Positions 16,062 to 25,533 of a stretch of 64,000 bases of DNA are shown in pieces. A model generated the notes under the pieces. It saw nothing but the letters and a program-made list of their open reading frames with translations. It did not search any database and had not been told where the DNA came from. The DNA lies in assembly GCF_029024945.1 (NCBI RefSeq), contig NZ_CP118976.1, forward strand, positions 1,240,001 through 1,304,000, read 5' to 3'. The position numbers and the translations under genes were made by a program. This stretch comes from Staphylococcus succinus. GTDB taxonomy: Bacteria; Bacillota; Bacilli; Staphylococcales; Staphylococcaceae. Each line of letters begins with the position of its first letter. Within the stretch, counting starts at the first letter, position 1.

Positions 16062-17063
16062 ATGGATGATAGAATGGTAGACCAGTCTGTACATGAGGAT
16101 GAATCATCATTTGAATTATCTTTGAGACCGACAAAGTTGCGTCAGTATATAGGACAATCTACGATTAAATCGAATTTAGAAGTGTTTATAAAAGCGGCTA
16201 AAATTCGACAAGAACCGTTAGACCATGTCTTATTATTTGGCCCCCCTGGCTTAGGTAAGACAACGTTATCGAATATTATTGCAAATGAGATGGAAGTTAA
16301 TATTAGAACAATTTCAGGACCATCTGTAGAGCGTCCAGGTGATTTGGCAGCGATACTTTCTGGTTTGCAGCCGGGTGACGTTTTATTTATAGATGAAATT
16401 CATAGACTAAGTAGTGTTGTTGAAGAAGTATTGTATTCCGCAATGGAAGACTTCTTTTTAGATATTGTGATTGGTAAAGGTGAAGAAGCGAGAAGTATTC
16501 GTATAGATTTGCCTCCCTTCACATTAATTGGAGCAACAACAAGAGCTGGGAGTTTAACTGCACCATTGCGTGATAGATTTGGTGTTCATCTCAGATTAGA
16601 ATACTATAAAGAACATGAATTGAAAGAAATTATTTTACGAACAACTGAAGTGCTCGGTACATCTATAGATGATGATAGTGCAATAGAATTAGCCAAGCGT
16701 AGCCGAGGGACTCCGAGAGTTGCCAACCGTCTTCTAAAACGTGTGAGAGATTTTCAACAAGTTAAAGAAGATGATTTAATCCATATTGATACTACAAAGC
16801 AGTCTTTACAGTTACTCCAAGTAGATGATGAAGGCTTAGACTATATCGATCATAAGATGATGAATTGCATAATCAACCAATATAAAGGTGGACCAGTTGG
16901 TTTAGATACAATTGCGGTGTCTATTGGTGAAGAACGTGTAACCATTGAAGATGTATATGAACCATTTTTAATTCAAAAAGGCTTTATTGAACGTACACCA
17001 AGAGGACGTAAAGCAACTGCTTATGCATTTGAACATTTTAGCAAGAATGAAAAGAGGGAATAA
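16062..17063 (+). CDS. ruvB: Holliday junction branch-migration ATPase RuvB
   Basis: The 333-residue AAA+ ATPase has Walker A GPPGLGKT at 60-67, Walker B FIDEIH, sensor GATTRAG and the C-terminal winged helix (RTPRGRKATAYA). It drives branch migration with RuvA. The RuvC resolvase is absent in staphylococci, which use RecU instead. The start is preceded by AAGGGGG. queA follows after one base. Confidence 0.97.
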   Translation: MDDRMVDQSVHEDESSFELSLRPTKLRQYIGQSTIKSNLEVFIKAAKIRQEPLDHVLLFGPPGLGKTTLSNIIANEMEVNIRTISGPSVERPGDLAAILSGLQPGDVLFIDEIHRLSSVVEEVLYSAMEDFFLDIVIGKGEEARSIRIDLPPFTLIGATTRAGSLTAPLRDRFGVHLRLEYYKEHELKEIILRTTEVLGTSIDDDSAIELAKRSRGTPRVANRLLKRVRDFQQVKEDDLIHIDTTKQSLQLLQVDDEGLDYIDHKMMNCIINQYKGGPVGLDTIAVSIGEERVTIEDVYEPFLIQKGFIERTPRGRKATAYAFEHFSKNEKRE

Positions 17064-17064
17064 G

Positions 17065-18090
17065 TTGGATATTGAAGCATTTGATTACCATTTGCCTGAA
17101 AGGTTAATTGCGCAAACGCCTTTAAAAAATAGAGATGAGAGTAGATTGCTTGTTCTAGGCAGAAAATCAGGTAATATTGAACATAAACAATTTAAAAATG
17201 TAATTGATCACTTAGAAAGTGGTGACACTCTTGTACTAAATGATACAAGAGTTATGCCGGCCCGATTATTTGGTTTAAAAGAAGATACAGGTGCAAAAGT
17301 GGAAATGCTTATGCTTACTCAAATAGAGGGAAATGACTGGGAAGTATTATTAAAGCCAGCCAAGAGAATTAGAATAGGTAACAAGTTGTCATTTGGAGAG
17401 GGCAAAATTGTTGCTGAATGTATTGAAGAGTTAGACCAAGGTGGTCGCATTATGCGATTACATTATGAAGGTATCTTGCAAGAGCGTTTAGATGAACTTG
17501 GAGAAATGCCTTTACCACCATATATTAAAGAACGTTTAGACGATCCTGATCGTTATCAAACAGTATATGCTAAGGCAACTGGATCTGCAGCTGCACCAAC
17601 AGCAGGATTACATTTTACAGATGATTTGTTAAATCAAATTAAAGCTAAAGGTATTCATATTGCTTTTATAACCTTGCATGTTGGATTAGGTACCTTTAGA
17701 CCTGTAAGCGTTGATAATATTGACGACCACGAAATGCATAGTGAATACTATCAAATGGATGAAGATACAGCGAAATTATTAAATGAAACGAAAGCAAATG
17801 GGAAAAGAATCATCTCGGTTGGTACCACGTCAACTCGAACATTAGAAACAATTATGCAATCCAATGATCAATTTGTGGCTAAAAGTGGATGGACTGATAT
17901 ATTTATCTTCCCTGGATTTGAGTATAAGGCAATAGATGGTTTGATTACTAACTTCCATTTACCCAAATCGACATTAGTTATGCTAGTTTCAGCTTTTAGT
18001 ACAAGAGATTTTATAATCAATGCATATCAACAAGCTGTAGAGGCTGAATATAGATTCTTTAGTTTTGGAGATGCAATGTTAATTATTTAG
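17065..18090 (+). CDS. queA: S-adenosylmethionine:tRNA ribosyltransferase-isomerase QueA
   Basis: The 341-residue product has the family signatures FDYHLPERLIAQTP, LNDTRVMPARLFG, AAPTAGLHFT and the C-terminal TNFHLPKSTLVMLVSAF. QueA transfers the ribosyl part of SAM to preQ1 in tRNA, the penultimate step to queuosine. The TTG at 17065 follows AGAGGGAATAAG and gives the usual length. An upstream in-frame codon at 16987 would lie inside ruvB. tgt follows directly, so two consecutive steps of the pathway are paired. Confidence 0.96.
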   Translation: MDIEAFDYHLPERLIAQTPLKNRDESRLLVLGRKSGNIEHKQFKNVIDHLESGDTLVLNDTRVMPARLFGLKEDTGAKVEMLMLTQIEGNDWEVLLKPAKRIRIGNKLSFGEGKIVAECIEELDQGGRIMRLHYEGILQERLDELGEMPLPPYIKERLDDPDRYQTVYAKATGSAAAPTAGLHFTDDLLNQIKAKGIHIAFITLHVGLGTFRPVSVDNIDDHEMHSEYYQMDEDTAKLLNETKANGKRIISVGTTSTRTLETIMQSNDQFVAKSGWTDIFIFPGFEYKAIDGLITNFHLPKSTLVMLVSAFSTRDFIINAYQQAVEAEYRFFSFGDAMLII

Positions 18091-18110
18091 GGAATGAAAG
18101 GAGATTTTTT

Positions 18111-19250
18111 ATGCCAGCCGTTACATATGAGCATATAAAAACCTGTAAGCAATCTGGAGCTAGATTAGGAATTGTGCATACACCACATGGTTCATTTGAA
18201 ACACCAATGTTTATGCCTGTAGGTACTAAAGCAACAGTTAAAACAATGAGTCCTGAAGAATTACATCAAATGGAGTCTAAAATCATTTTAGGAAACACAT
18301 ATCATTTGTGGTTACAACCAGGAAATGATATTATCAAAAAGAGTGGGGGCTTACATCAGTTTATGAACTGGAACGGTCCTATACTGACTGACTCTGGTGG
18401 TTTCCAAGTATTTAGTTTAAGTAACCTGAGAAATATTACTGAAAAAGGCGTAGAGTTTCGTCATCATACTAATGGATCTAAATTATTCTTGAGTCCTGAG
18501 AAATCAATGCAAATTCAAAATGATTTAGGTTCAGATATTATGATGGCTTTTGACGAATGCCCGCCAATGCCTGCTGAATACAAATATGTGAAAGATTCTA
18601 TTGAGAGAACTACAAGATGGGCTGAAAGATGCCTTGAAGCACATAAGAGACCCGAAGATCAAGCTTTATTTGGCATTATCCAAGGTGGAGAATATAAAGA
18701 CTTGCGTCAGCAAAGTGCTGAAGATTTAGTAGCTTTAGATTTTCCAGGATACGCAATTGGTGGCTTATCCGTTGGAGAACCAAAACCGGTAATGTACGAT
18801 ATGGTACAACACACTGAACAATTTATGCCTAAGGATAAACCACGTTACTTAATGGGCGTTGGCTCACCTGATGCTTTAATCGAGTGTAGTATCCGCGGGA
18901 TGGACATGTTTGATTGTGTATTACCAACGCGTATTGCACGTAATGGTACATGTATGACATCACATGGTCGGTTAACTGTTAAAAATGCCAAATATGCGGA
19001 TGATTTACGTCCGATTGATGATAATTGTGACTGCTATGCTTGTAAAAATTACAGTAGAGCTTACATAAGACATTTAATCAAAGCAGAAGAGACTTTTGGT
19101 ATCCGTCTTACTACTTATCATAATTTACATTTTCTGCTTAAATTAATGGAAAATATCCGTCAAGCTATCCGTGAAGATCGTCTTCTTGATTTTAAAGAAG
19201 AATTTTTCGAGCAGTATGGACTTAATGTAGAGAACCCCAAAAACTTTTAA
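18111..19250 (+). CDS. tgt: tRNA-guanine transglycosylase
   Basis: The 379-residue TIM-barrel enzyme inserts preQ1 at G34 of tRNAs with GUN anticodons. DSGGFQ at 94-99 provides the general Asp, D268 in MFDCVLPTR is the nucleophile, and zinc ligands are C306, C308, C311 and H337. It follows queA by 20 bp with the GAAAGGAG site. Confidence 0.97.
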   Translation: MPAVTYEHIKTCKQSGARLGIVHTPHGSFETPMFMPVGTKATVKTMSPEELHQMESKIILGNTYHLWLQPGNDIIKKSGGLHQFMNWNGPILTDSGGFQVFSLSNLRNITEKGVEFRHHTNGSKLFLSPEKSMQIQNDLGSDIMMAFDECPPMPAEYKYVKDSIERTTRWAERCLEAHKRPEDQALFGIIQGGEYKDLRQQSAEDLVALDFPGYAIGGLSVGEPKPVMYDMVQHTEQFMPKDKPRYLMGVGSPDALIECSIRGMDMFDCVLPTRIARNGTCMTSHGRLTVKNAKYADDLRPIDDNCDCYACKNYSRAYIRHLIKAEETFGIRLTTYHNLHFLLKLMENIRQAIREDRLLDFKEEFFEQYGLNVENPKNF

Positions 19251-19267
19251 AAGGGAGAAATAAAATC

Positions 19268-19528
19268 ATGCAATTTACTTCATTGATATTACCAATTTTA
19301 TTATTAGTATTAATGTGGTTCTTCTTAATTAGACCACAACAGAAAAAGGCTAAAGAGCATCGTGAAATGATTAGTCAAGTAAGTTCAGGACAACATGTAA
19401 CTACAATTGGTGGTATTAAAGGTACTGTTCGTAGTGTAGATGAAACTACAGTAGTATTAACTTTAAACAGTAATGGTACTGAAATCACTTTAGAAAAGCC
19501 AGCTATTAAGCAAGTAGATCCATCATAA
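19268..19528 (+). CDS. yajC: Preprotein translocase subunit YajC
   Basis: The 86-residue protein has one N-terminal transmembrane helix ending WFFLIRPQQKKAKEH and the YajC domain (GQHVTTIGGIKGTV). It associates with SecDF at the translocon. A strong terminator follows immediately, so secDF has its own promoter. Confidence 0.95.
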   Translation: MQFTSLILPILLLVLMWFFLIRPQQKKAKEHREMISQVSSGQHVTTIGGIKGTVRSVDETTVVLTLNSNGTEITLEKPAIKQVDPS

Positions 19529-19536
19529 TTAAGTAA

Positions 19537-19568
19537 AGAACTAATGTTAAACATTAGTTCTTTTTTTG
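19537..19568 (+). terminator. Terminator after yajC
   Basis: An 11-bp perfect stem (19537-19547 with 19551-19561) is followed by seven T. Confidence 0.95.
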
Positions 19569-19894
19569 TATCGGAATTTAAGCAGTTGTTAACATATAAG
19601 ATTGGCACTTTTACTTTAATCGTAAATAGGGTATATAGTGTTATACTTTAACAAGGTTATTGGTGAGCGTACCAAGATTGTTTATTATGTAGTTAAAGTT
19701 TATGAAACATCTTCTTTAAATAAACCGCTTACACCGAAAAGTTATATGCAAAACCATTGAGTTAGTTTTTACCTACGATGTAATATGTTAAGATATATAA
19801 GGTTGTTTAGAAGAATAATATGATTTTATTAAGCTTGCATTATATTGAGTCAATCAAGTATTCTTATAAAATAAGCTTACAATGAGGTGTTCAA
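19569..19894. other. Intergenic region upstream of secDF
   Basis: About 325 bp with no gene seen. Candidate promoter bases lie at about 19757-19790 (TTGAGT, then TAATAT after 18 bp), but this is weak. No riboswitch fold is recognised. Confidence 0.35.
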
Positions 19895-22171
19895 GTGAAG
19901 AAAAGTAGTAGAATAGTTGCATTTATATTACTTGTAGTTCTTTTGTTTGCAGGCATGGGACTTACATATAAGAATGTAATTAAAGACGTCAATCTTGGTT
20001 TGGATTTACAAGGTGGTTTTGAAGTCTTATATCAAGTAGATCCTTTGCAAAAAGGTGATAAAATAGACGAAAAAGCGGTGAAAGCTACGGCTAAAACGCT
20101 TGAAAATCGTGTAAACGTATTAGGAGTATCAGAACCAAAAATTCAGGTCGAAGATAAGAATAGAATTCGTGTGCAACTTGCGGGGGTTAAAAACCAATCT
20201 CAAGCACGTGAAATATTATCTTCCCAAGCTAATTTAACAATTAGAGATGCGGATGACAAAGTTAAATTAACTGGTAAAGACATTCAACAAGGTTCTGCAA
20301 AACAAGAATTCAAGCAAAACACAAATCAACCTGCAGTTACTTTTAAATTAAAAGATAGTGATAAATTTAAAAAAGTAACAGAAGAAATTTCTAAAAAAGA
20401 TGAAAACGTGATGGTCGTTTGGTTAGATCATGAAAAAGGTGATACTTACCAAAAGGAAAAAAATAAAAAAGATCCTAAATATGTTTCGGCTGCATCAGTT
20501 GATAAACCTATCAATTCCGACAGTGTAGAGATATCTGGTGGATTTAACGGCGAAAAAGGCGTTCAAAAAGCAAAACAAATTGCTGACTTATTAAATTCTG
20601 GCTCATTACCAGTAGATTTGAATGAAATATATTCAAATTCAGTAGGCGCACAATTTGGACAAGATGCTTTAGATAAAACAGTATTAGCAGCAGTTATAGG
20701 TATTGCAGTTATTTACCTGTTTATGCTAGGCTTTTATCGTTTGCCTGGTTTAGTAGCAGTCATCGCGTTAACTGCTTATATTTATTTAACATTATTAGCA
20801 TTTAACTTTATATCTGGGGTCTTAACGTTGCCTGGTTTAGCAGCTTTAGTACTCGGTGTAGGTATGGCAGTCGATGCTAACATCATTATGTATGAGCGGA
20901 TAAAAGATGAGCTGAAAATAGGACGGACGCTTAAACAAGCGTACAAAAAAGCCAATAAGAGTTCCTTCTTAACGATTTTCGATGCGCAGTTAACTACTGT
21001 AATTGCAGCGGCAGTACTGTTCTTCTTCGGTGAAAGTTCAGTTAAAGGTTTCGCAACAATGTTACTCTTAGGCATTTTAATGATATTTGTGACGGCAGTA
21101 TTTTTATCTAGATGGTTATTGTCATTACTTGTTTCTTCTAACTTCTTTAAAAAATCAAATTGGCTATTTGGTGTAAATAAAAAGGATACCTTTGATATTA
21201 ATCAAGGTAAAGAAATACATGATTTGAAAACACCATATGAGCGTATTAATTTTATGAAGTTAGCCAAGCCATTACTATCACTGAGTATTATTATTTTGAT
21301 ACTTGGTGCAATTGTACTCTTTATCTTCAGATTAAATCTTGGTATTGATTTTACAAGTGGTACACGTGTAGACTTCGAGTCAGATCAAAAAGTTTCTGAT
21401 GACAAAGTGACTCAAGTATTAAAAGATAAGCATTTCGAACCAGACCAAGTTTCAATCGGTGAAAAGGGCAAAAATGTTTCGGTACAATTTAAAAATGCTT
21501 TATCTAAAGATGATGTGGCTAAAATTAAAGACACTGTAGATAGTAGCTTTGGACATGATCCAACGGTTAATACAGTTTCACCTGTTATAGGACAAGAACT
21601 AGCTAAAAATGCAATGCTTGCCTTAATATATGCAGCGATAGGTATCATTATCTATATTACATTTAGATTCGAATGGCGTATGGGCTTGTCTTCTATTCTT
21701 TCTTTACTGCATGACGCATTTATGATTGTGGCAGTCTTCAGTTTGTTTAGACTTGAAGTTGACATTACATTTATTGCTGCAGTATTAACGATTATAGGTT
21801 ACTCTATTAATGATACGATAGTAACCTTTGATAGGGTCCGGGAAAACTTACACAAAGTGAAAGTGATTACGGACAAAGCGCAAATTGATGATATTGTGAA
21901 CAGATCAATTCGTCAAACGATGACACGTTCCATTAATACAGTGCTCACTGTAGTTATAGTTGTTATCTCGTTATTGATTTTTGGTGCACCAAGTATTTTT
22001 AATTTCTCATTAGCATTATTAATAGGATTAATCACAGGTGTATTTTCATCTGTATTTATTGCAGTACCGCTATGGGGCATTATGAAAAAACGTCAACTTA
22101 AAAAATCAGAAGATAACAAATTAGTAGTATATAAAGAGAAAAAATCAAATGATGAAAAAATTGTAGTTTAA
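19895..22171 (+). CDS. secDF: Fused protein-export membrane protein SecDF
   Basis: The 758-residue protein fuses SecD and SecF. It has about 12 membrane helices, the SecD motif VNLGLDLQGGFEVLYQV near the start, the periplasmic P1 domain (about 60-230), a TM block with GMAVDANIIMYERI, then the SecF half with LNLGIDFTSGTRVDFES and IGYSINDTIVTFDRVRE. It uses the proton gradient to assist protein export. GTG at 19895 follows GAGGTG. Confidence 0.96.
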   Translation: MKKSSRIVAFILLVVLLFAGMGLTYKNVIKDVNLGLDLQGGFEVLYQVDPLQKGDKIDEKAVKATAKTLENRVNVLGVSEPKIQVEDKNRIRVQLAGVKNQSQAREILSSQANLTIRDADDKVKLTGKDIQQGSAKQEFKQNTNQPAVTFKLKDSDKFKKVTEEISKKDENVMVVWLDHEKGDTYQKEKNKKDPKYVSAASVDKPINSDSVEISGGFNGEKGVQKAKQIADLLNSGSLPVDLNEIYSNSVGAQFGQDALDKTVLAAVIGIAVIYLFMLGFYRLPGLVAVIALTAYIYLTLLAFNFISGVLTLPGLAALVLGVGMAVDANIIMYERIKDELKIGRTLKQAYKKANKSSFLTIFDAQLTTVIAAAVLFFFGESSVKGFATMLLLGILMIFVTAVFLSRWLLSLLVSSNFFKKSNWLFGVNKKDTFDINQGKEIHDLKTPYERINFMKLAKPLLSLSIIILILGAIVLFIFRLNLGIDFTSGTRVDFESDQKVSDDKVTQVLKDKHFEPDQVSIGEKGKNVSVQFKNALSKDDVAKIKDTVDSSFGHDPTVNTVSPVIGQELAKNAMLALIYAAIGIIIYITFRFEWRMGLSSILSLLHDAFMIVAVFSLFRLEVDITFIAAVLTIIGYSINDTIVTFDRVRENLHKVKVITDKAQIDDIVNRSIRQTMTRSINTVLTVVIVVISLLIFGAPSIFNFSLALLIGLITGVFSSVFIAVPLWGIMKKRQLKKSEDNKLVVYKEKKSNDEKIVV

Positions 22172-22195
22172 TTATTTTAATTTTTTGAGAGGTAT

Positions 22196-22241
22196 AAAGG
22201 TTATAATTTATGTTAATCATGAATTATAGCCTTTTATTTTT
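22196..22241 (+). terminator. Terminator after secDF
   Basis: A 13-bp stem with one wobble (22196-22208 with 22222-22234) is followed by a T-rich tail. Confidence 0.85.
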
Positions 22242-22403
22242 GGGTTTAGTTATTGAGTGGCGAAGAAAGTAGAATTGCTTAGATGAATCAATCATAGTTC
22301 ATATTTGGAGTATTGTATTATTTCTTATACATACTTAAATGTAAGTACTTTTTATTTTGGGTTATCTTTTGTATAATTGCTTGTGGAAATGAGGGAGAAT
22401 AGT

Positions 22404-24683
22404 ATGATTAAATCAAAGTATACTTGGGACGTTAATTCACCCGAAACTGAGATTACAGAGGATGTTTCGTCAGATTTAAAACTAACTCCTATTGTAAAAA
22501 AAATCTTAGAAAGTAAAGGATTAACTGATAAATCATCAATTGCTGATGTACTTAATGGTAAGCAAATTGCACATGATCCATGGTTAATGAGCGATATGTC
22601 AAAAGCAGTTGAACGTATTAATTTAGCAATAGATGAAAATCAAAAGATTTTAGTCTATGGCGATTACGATGCTGATGGTGTCACATCGACTACAATTCTT
22701 GTCGATACTTTAAAAGAATTAGGTGCACATGTTGGATGGTACATACCTAATCGCTTTTCAGAAGGCTATGGGCCTAATGAAATGGCCTTTAAGAATGCTT
22801 ATGATGAAGGTATTTCTTTAATTATAACTGTAGATAACGGTATCCAAGGACATGATGAAATTCAAATGGTTCAAGACTTAGGTGTAGATGTTATTGTGAC
22901 AGATCATCATGAAATTGGTAAAACAATGCCTAATGCCTTTGCCATTGTGCATCCAATGCATCCAGAATATGAATATCCATTTCAATATTTATGTGGTGCA
23001 GGGGTAGCATATAAATTAGCCCAAACATTATTAGCACAACCACCCGCATATTTTCTTGGCTTAGTGGCTATTGGAACGATTGCTGACTTAGTATCTTTAA
23101 CTGACGAAAACCGTTCGCTAGTACAAAATGGTCTAGAAGTACTTAACGAACATTGCCCAGTTTCAATTAAAGCAATACTCAAACAAGCAGGTTATAATGA
23201 TGAGATTACTGAAGAAACAATTGGTTTTATCATTGGCCCTCGACTCAATGCGGTTGGAAGATTAGAAGACGCTGCCTTAGCTGCAGAACTGTTAATGACT
23301 GAAACAGATGAAGAAGCAGAGTTTTTAGCAGAGCAGGTAGAATTCTTTAATCAAGAACGTAAAGATATCGTTGCACAAATTACCGACGAAGCATTACAGG
23401 TTGCTGAAACACAAGTACAAGATGGATCTAAATTCTTACTTTTAGCTCAACAAGACTGGCATGAAGGGGTACTAGGAATCGTAGCTTCAAAGGTTGTTGA
23501 AACCTATGGCTTACCTACGTTAATATTAAATATTGATGAAGCACAAAATCACGCAAAAGGATCAGCGCGTAGTATAGAACAGGTATCAATGTTTGATATC
23601 TTAACCGCACATGCAGACTTAATTAGTAAGTTTGGTGGCCACCATATGGCAGCAGGTGTCACGATGCCAATTGAAAATATTGAATCATTAAGACAAGGAC
23701 TTAATCAATGGATGAATCAACTTGCTGAAACAACATCCTTAGAACCTCGAAAGAAAGTGGATGTGAAAATTTCTGAGTCTGATATTACTATTAAAAATAT
23801 TCAAGACATACAAAGGTTACGTCCGTTTGGTACAGATTTTACAAGTCCTTGTTTTGAACTGGAAGACGTATTAGTGCATCAAGCTAAAGGTATTGGTCAA
23901 GAGCAGAAACATCTTAAACTCGTTATGGGTGAAAGTCAATTGCAAGCGATATTTTGGCAAAATGGACATCTTGTTAAAGAGTTGGGTGTGGAACAGCCAA
24001 TCAATGTTATAGGTACATTACAAATTAATGAGTGGAATGGATTCCAGTCACCTCAATTTATGATTCAAGACTTAGCAAGTAATAATTTACAGATTTTAGA
24101 TTACCGTAGTAAAAGTAAAGTTAATGAATTTGCACAAGACGCGACAGACGTTGCTTATTTAATCAATAAAAAGAGTGAAAAATTAAATGGTAATTACTAT
24201 TATTATGGTGATGAGATTCAATCAAACTATAATAAATATGTATTTCGTGATTTGCCTTCTTCCATTGAAGAAATTAAAATAACATTAAAAATGGTAGATG
24301 TGTCGCAAATTTATCTCGTTTTAAATCATGAACACTCTGTTTATTTTGAAGGTATGCCTAAAATGGAAACATTTAAACAATGTTTTAAAGCATTGGCAAC
24401 GAAAAAAGAAACAAATTTAGCACAAGATGGCATGCAACTCTGCCAATATTTAAACATTCAACCCAATATGCTTAAATTTATACTAAAAGTTTTTCTTGAT
24501 TTAGGCTTTATAAAAGATGAAAATGGTATAATCAAAATGAATAACATTTCTGACAAAAGAGATATCGAATCGAGTAAGTTTTATCAAGGCCGACTCGAAA
24601 GAATACAAGTTGAAAAAATGTTACTTTATGAAGATTTTAATAACTTAAAACAGTGGATTAAATCGGAACTGATAGATAAATAG
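22404..24683 (+). CDS. recJ: Single-stranded-DNA-specific exonuclease RecJ
   Basis: The 759-residue product has the DHH phosphoesterase motifs VYGDYDADGVTS, VTDHHE, GTIADLVSL, and the DHHA1 motif GGHHMAAGVTM, followed by the OB-fold region and a long C-terminal extension common in Firmicutes. It degrades single-stranded DNA 5'-3' in recombination and mismatch repair. ATG at 22404 is selected because GAGGGAG precedes it. A TATAAT at 22372-22377 may be the -10 of its promoter. Confidence 0.95.
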   Translation: MIKSKYTWDVNSPETEITEDVSSDLKLTPIVKKILESKGLTDKSSIADVLNGKQIAHDPWLMSDMSKAVERINLAIDENQKILVYGDYDADGVTSTTILVDTLKELGAHVGWYIPNRFSEGYGPNEMAFKNAYDEGISLIITVDNGIQGHDEIQMVQDLGVDVIVTDHHEIGKTMPNAFAIVHPMHPEYEYPFQYLCGAGVAYKLAQTLLAQPPAYFLGLVAIGTIADLVSLTDENRSLVQNGLEVLNEHCPVSIKAILKQAGYNDEITEETIGFIIGPRLNAVGRLEDAALAAELLMTETDEEAEFLAEQVEFFNQERKDIVAQITDEALQVAETQVQDGSKFLLLAQQDWHEGVLGIVASKVVETYGLPTLILNIDEAQNHAKGSARSIEQVSMFDILTAHADLISKFGGHHMAAGVTMPIENIESLRQGLNQWMNQLAETTSLEPRKKVDVKISESDITIKNIQDIQRLRPFGTDFTSPCFELEDVLVHQAKGIGQEQKHLKLVMGESQLQAIFWQNGHLVKELGVEQPINVIGTLQINEWNGFQSPQFMIQDLASNNLQILDYRSKSKVNEFAQDATDVAYLINKKSEKLNGNYYYYGDEIQSNYNKYVFRDLPSSIEEIKITLKMVDVSQIYLVLNHEHSVYFEGMPKMETFKQCFKALATKKETNLAQDGMQLCQYLNIQPNMLKFILKVFLDLGFIKDENGIIKMNNISDKRDIESSKFYQGRLERIQVEKMLLYEDFNNLKQWIKSELIDK

Positions 24684-24695
24684 GAGGAAGTTTGT

Positions 24696-25214
24696 ATGGA
24701 TTTAAAACAATATGTGTCTGAAGTACAGGATTGGCCAAAACCAGGAGTGAACTTTAAAGATATAACAACAATTATGGATAATGGTGAGGCTTATGGCTAT
24801 GCTACAGATCAAATTGTAAAATATGCGAAACAAAGAGATGTCGATGTGATTGTCGGACCGGAAGCTCGTGGCTTTATTATTGGGTGTCCGGTTGCTTATT
24901 CCATGGGTATCGGTTTTGCACCTGTAAGAAAAGAGGGCAAGCTTCCGCGTGAAGTGATTCGTTACGAATATGACTTAGAATATGGCACAAACGTATTAAC
25001 AATGCACAAAGATGCAATTAAACCCGGTCAACGTGTTCTTATCACAGATGACTTATTAGCTACAGGTGGAACAATCGAAGCGGCTATTAAGCTTGTAGAA
25101 GAATTAGGTGGTATCGTTGTAGGTATTGCGTTTATTATTGAACTTAAGTATTTGAATGGTATTGAGAAAATTCAAGATTATGATGTTATGCGTTTAATTT
25201 CATATGATGAGTAA
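24696..25214 (+). CDS. apt: Adenine phosphoribosyltransferase
   Basis: The 172-residue enzyme makes AMP from adenine and PRPP. The PRPP-binding motif VLITDDLLATGG is at 114-125, and GPEARGFIIG at 54-63 is typical. The AGGAGG site lies before the ATG, 12 bp after recJ. Confidence 0.97.
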   Translation: MDLKQYVSEVQDWPKPGVNFKDITTIMDNGEAYGYATDQIVKYAKQRDVDVIVGPEARGFIIGCPVAYSMGIGFAPVRKEGKLPREVIRYEYDLEYGTNVLTMHKDAIKPGQRVLITDDLLATGGTIEAAIKLVEELGGIVVGIAFIIELKYLNGIEKIQDYDVMRLISYDE

Positions 25215-25225
25215 TATCTAAAATT

Positions 25226-25282
25226 AAAAAAGTCAGATGAAACCATTTAAAAATGAGCTTTCATTTGGCTTTTCTTTTTTAT
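25226..25282 (+). terminator. Terminator after apt
   Basis: A 15-bp stem with two wobbles (25228-25242 with 25259-25273) is followed by a T run. Confidence 0.85.
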
Positions 25283-25416
25283 GTTGTGTAAATTGTATGT
25301 GATTCTATGAAACAAAGAATAATAAAAGGTGAAATTTAACAACATTTTCTAATAGGTCCAATGAACTCGTTTATTTATTTAATGACATGTAGTATTATAT
25401 AACTATTATACAAAAT

Positions 25417-25447
25417 TTGACCTAAAATAAAGAAAGTACGTTATAAT
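25417..25447 (+). promoter_or_regulatory. Putative sigma-A promoter of rel
   Basis: TTGACC at 25417-25422 and TATAAT at 25442-25447 are 19 bp apart. This would give a 5' leader of about 80 nt before the GTG start. The rest of the 25283-25533 gap shows nothing else. Confidence 0.5.
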
Positions 25448-25533
25448 CGGAATTAAAAATAACTAGGTTAAGCGAATAAAATATTAAATTGGGTATTTAA
25501 TAACAATTAATATTTAGTGTGGGGGTGTCTTAA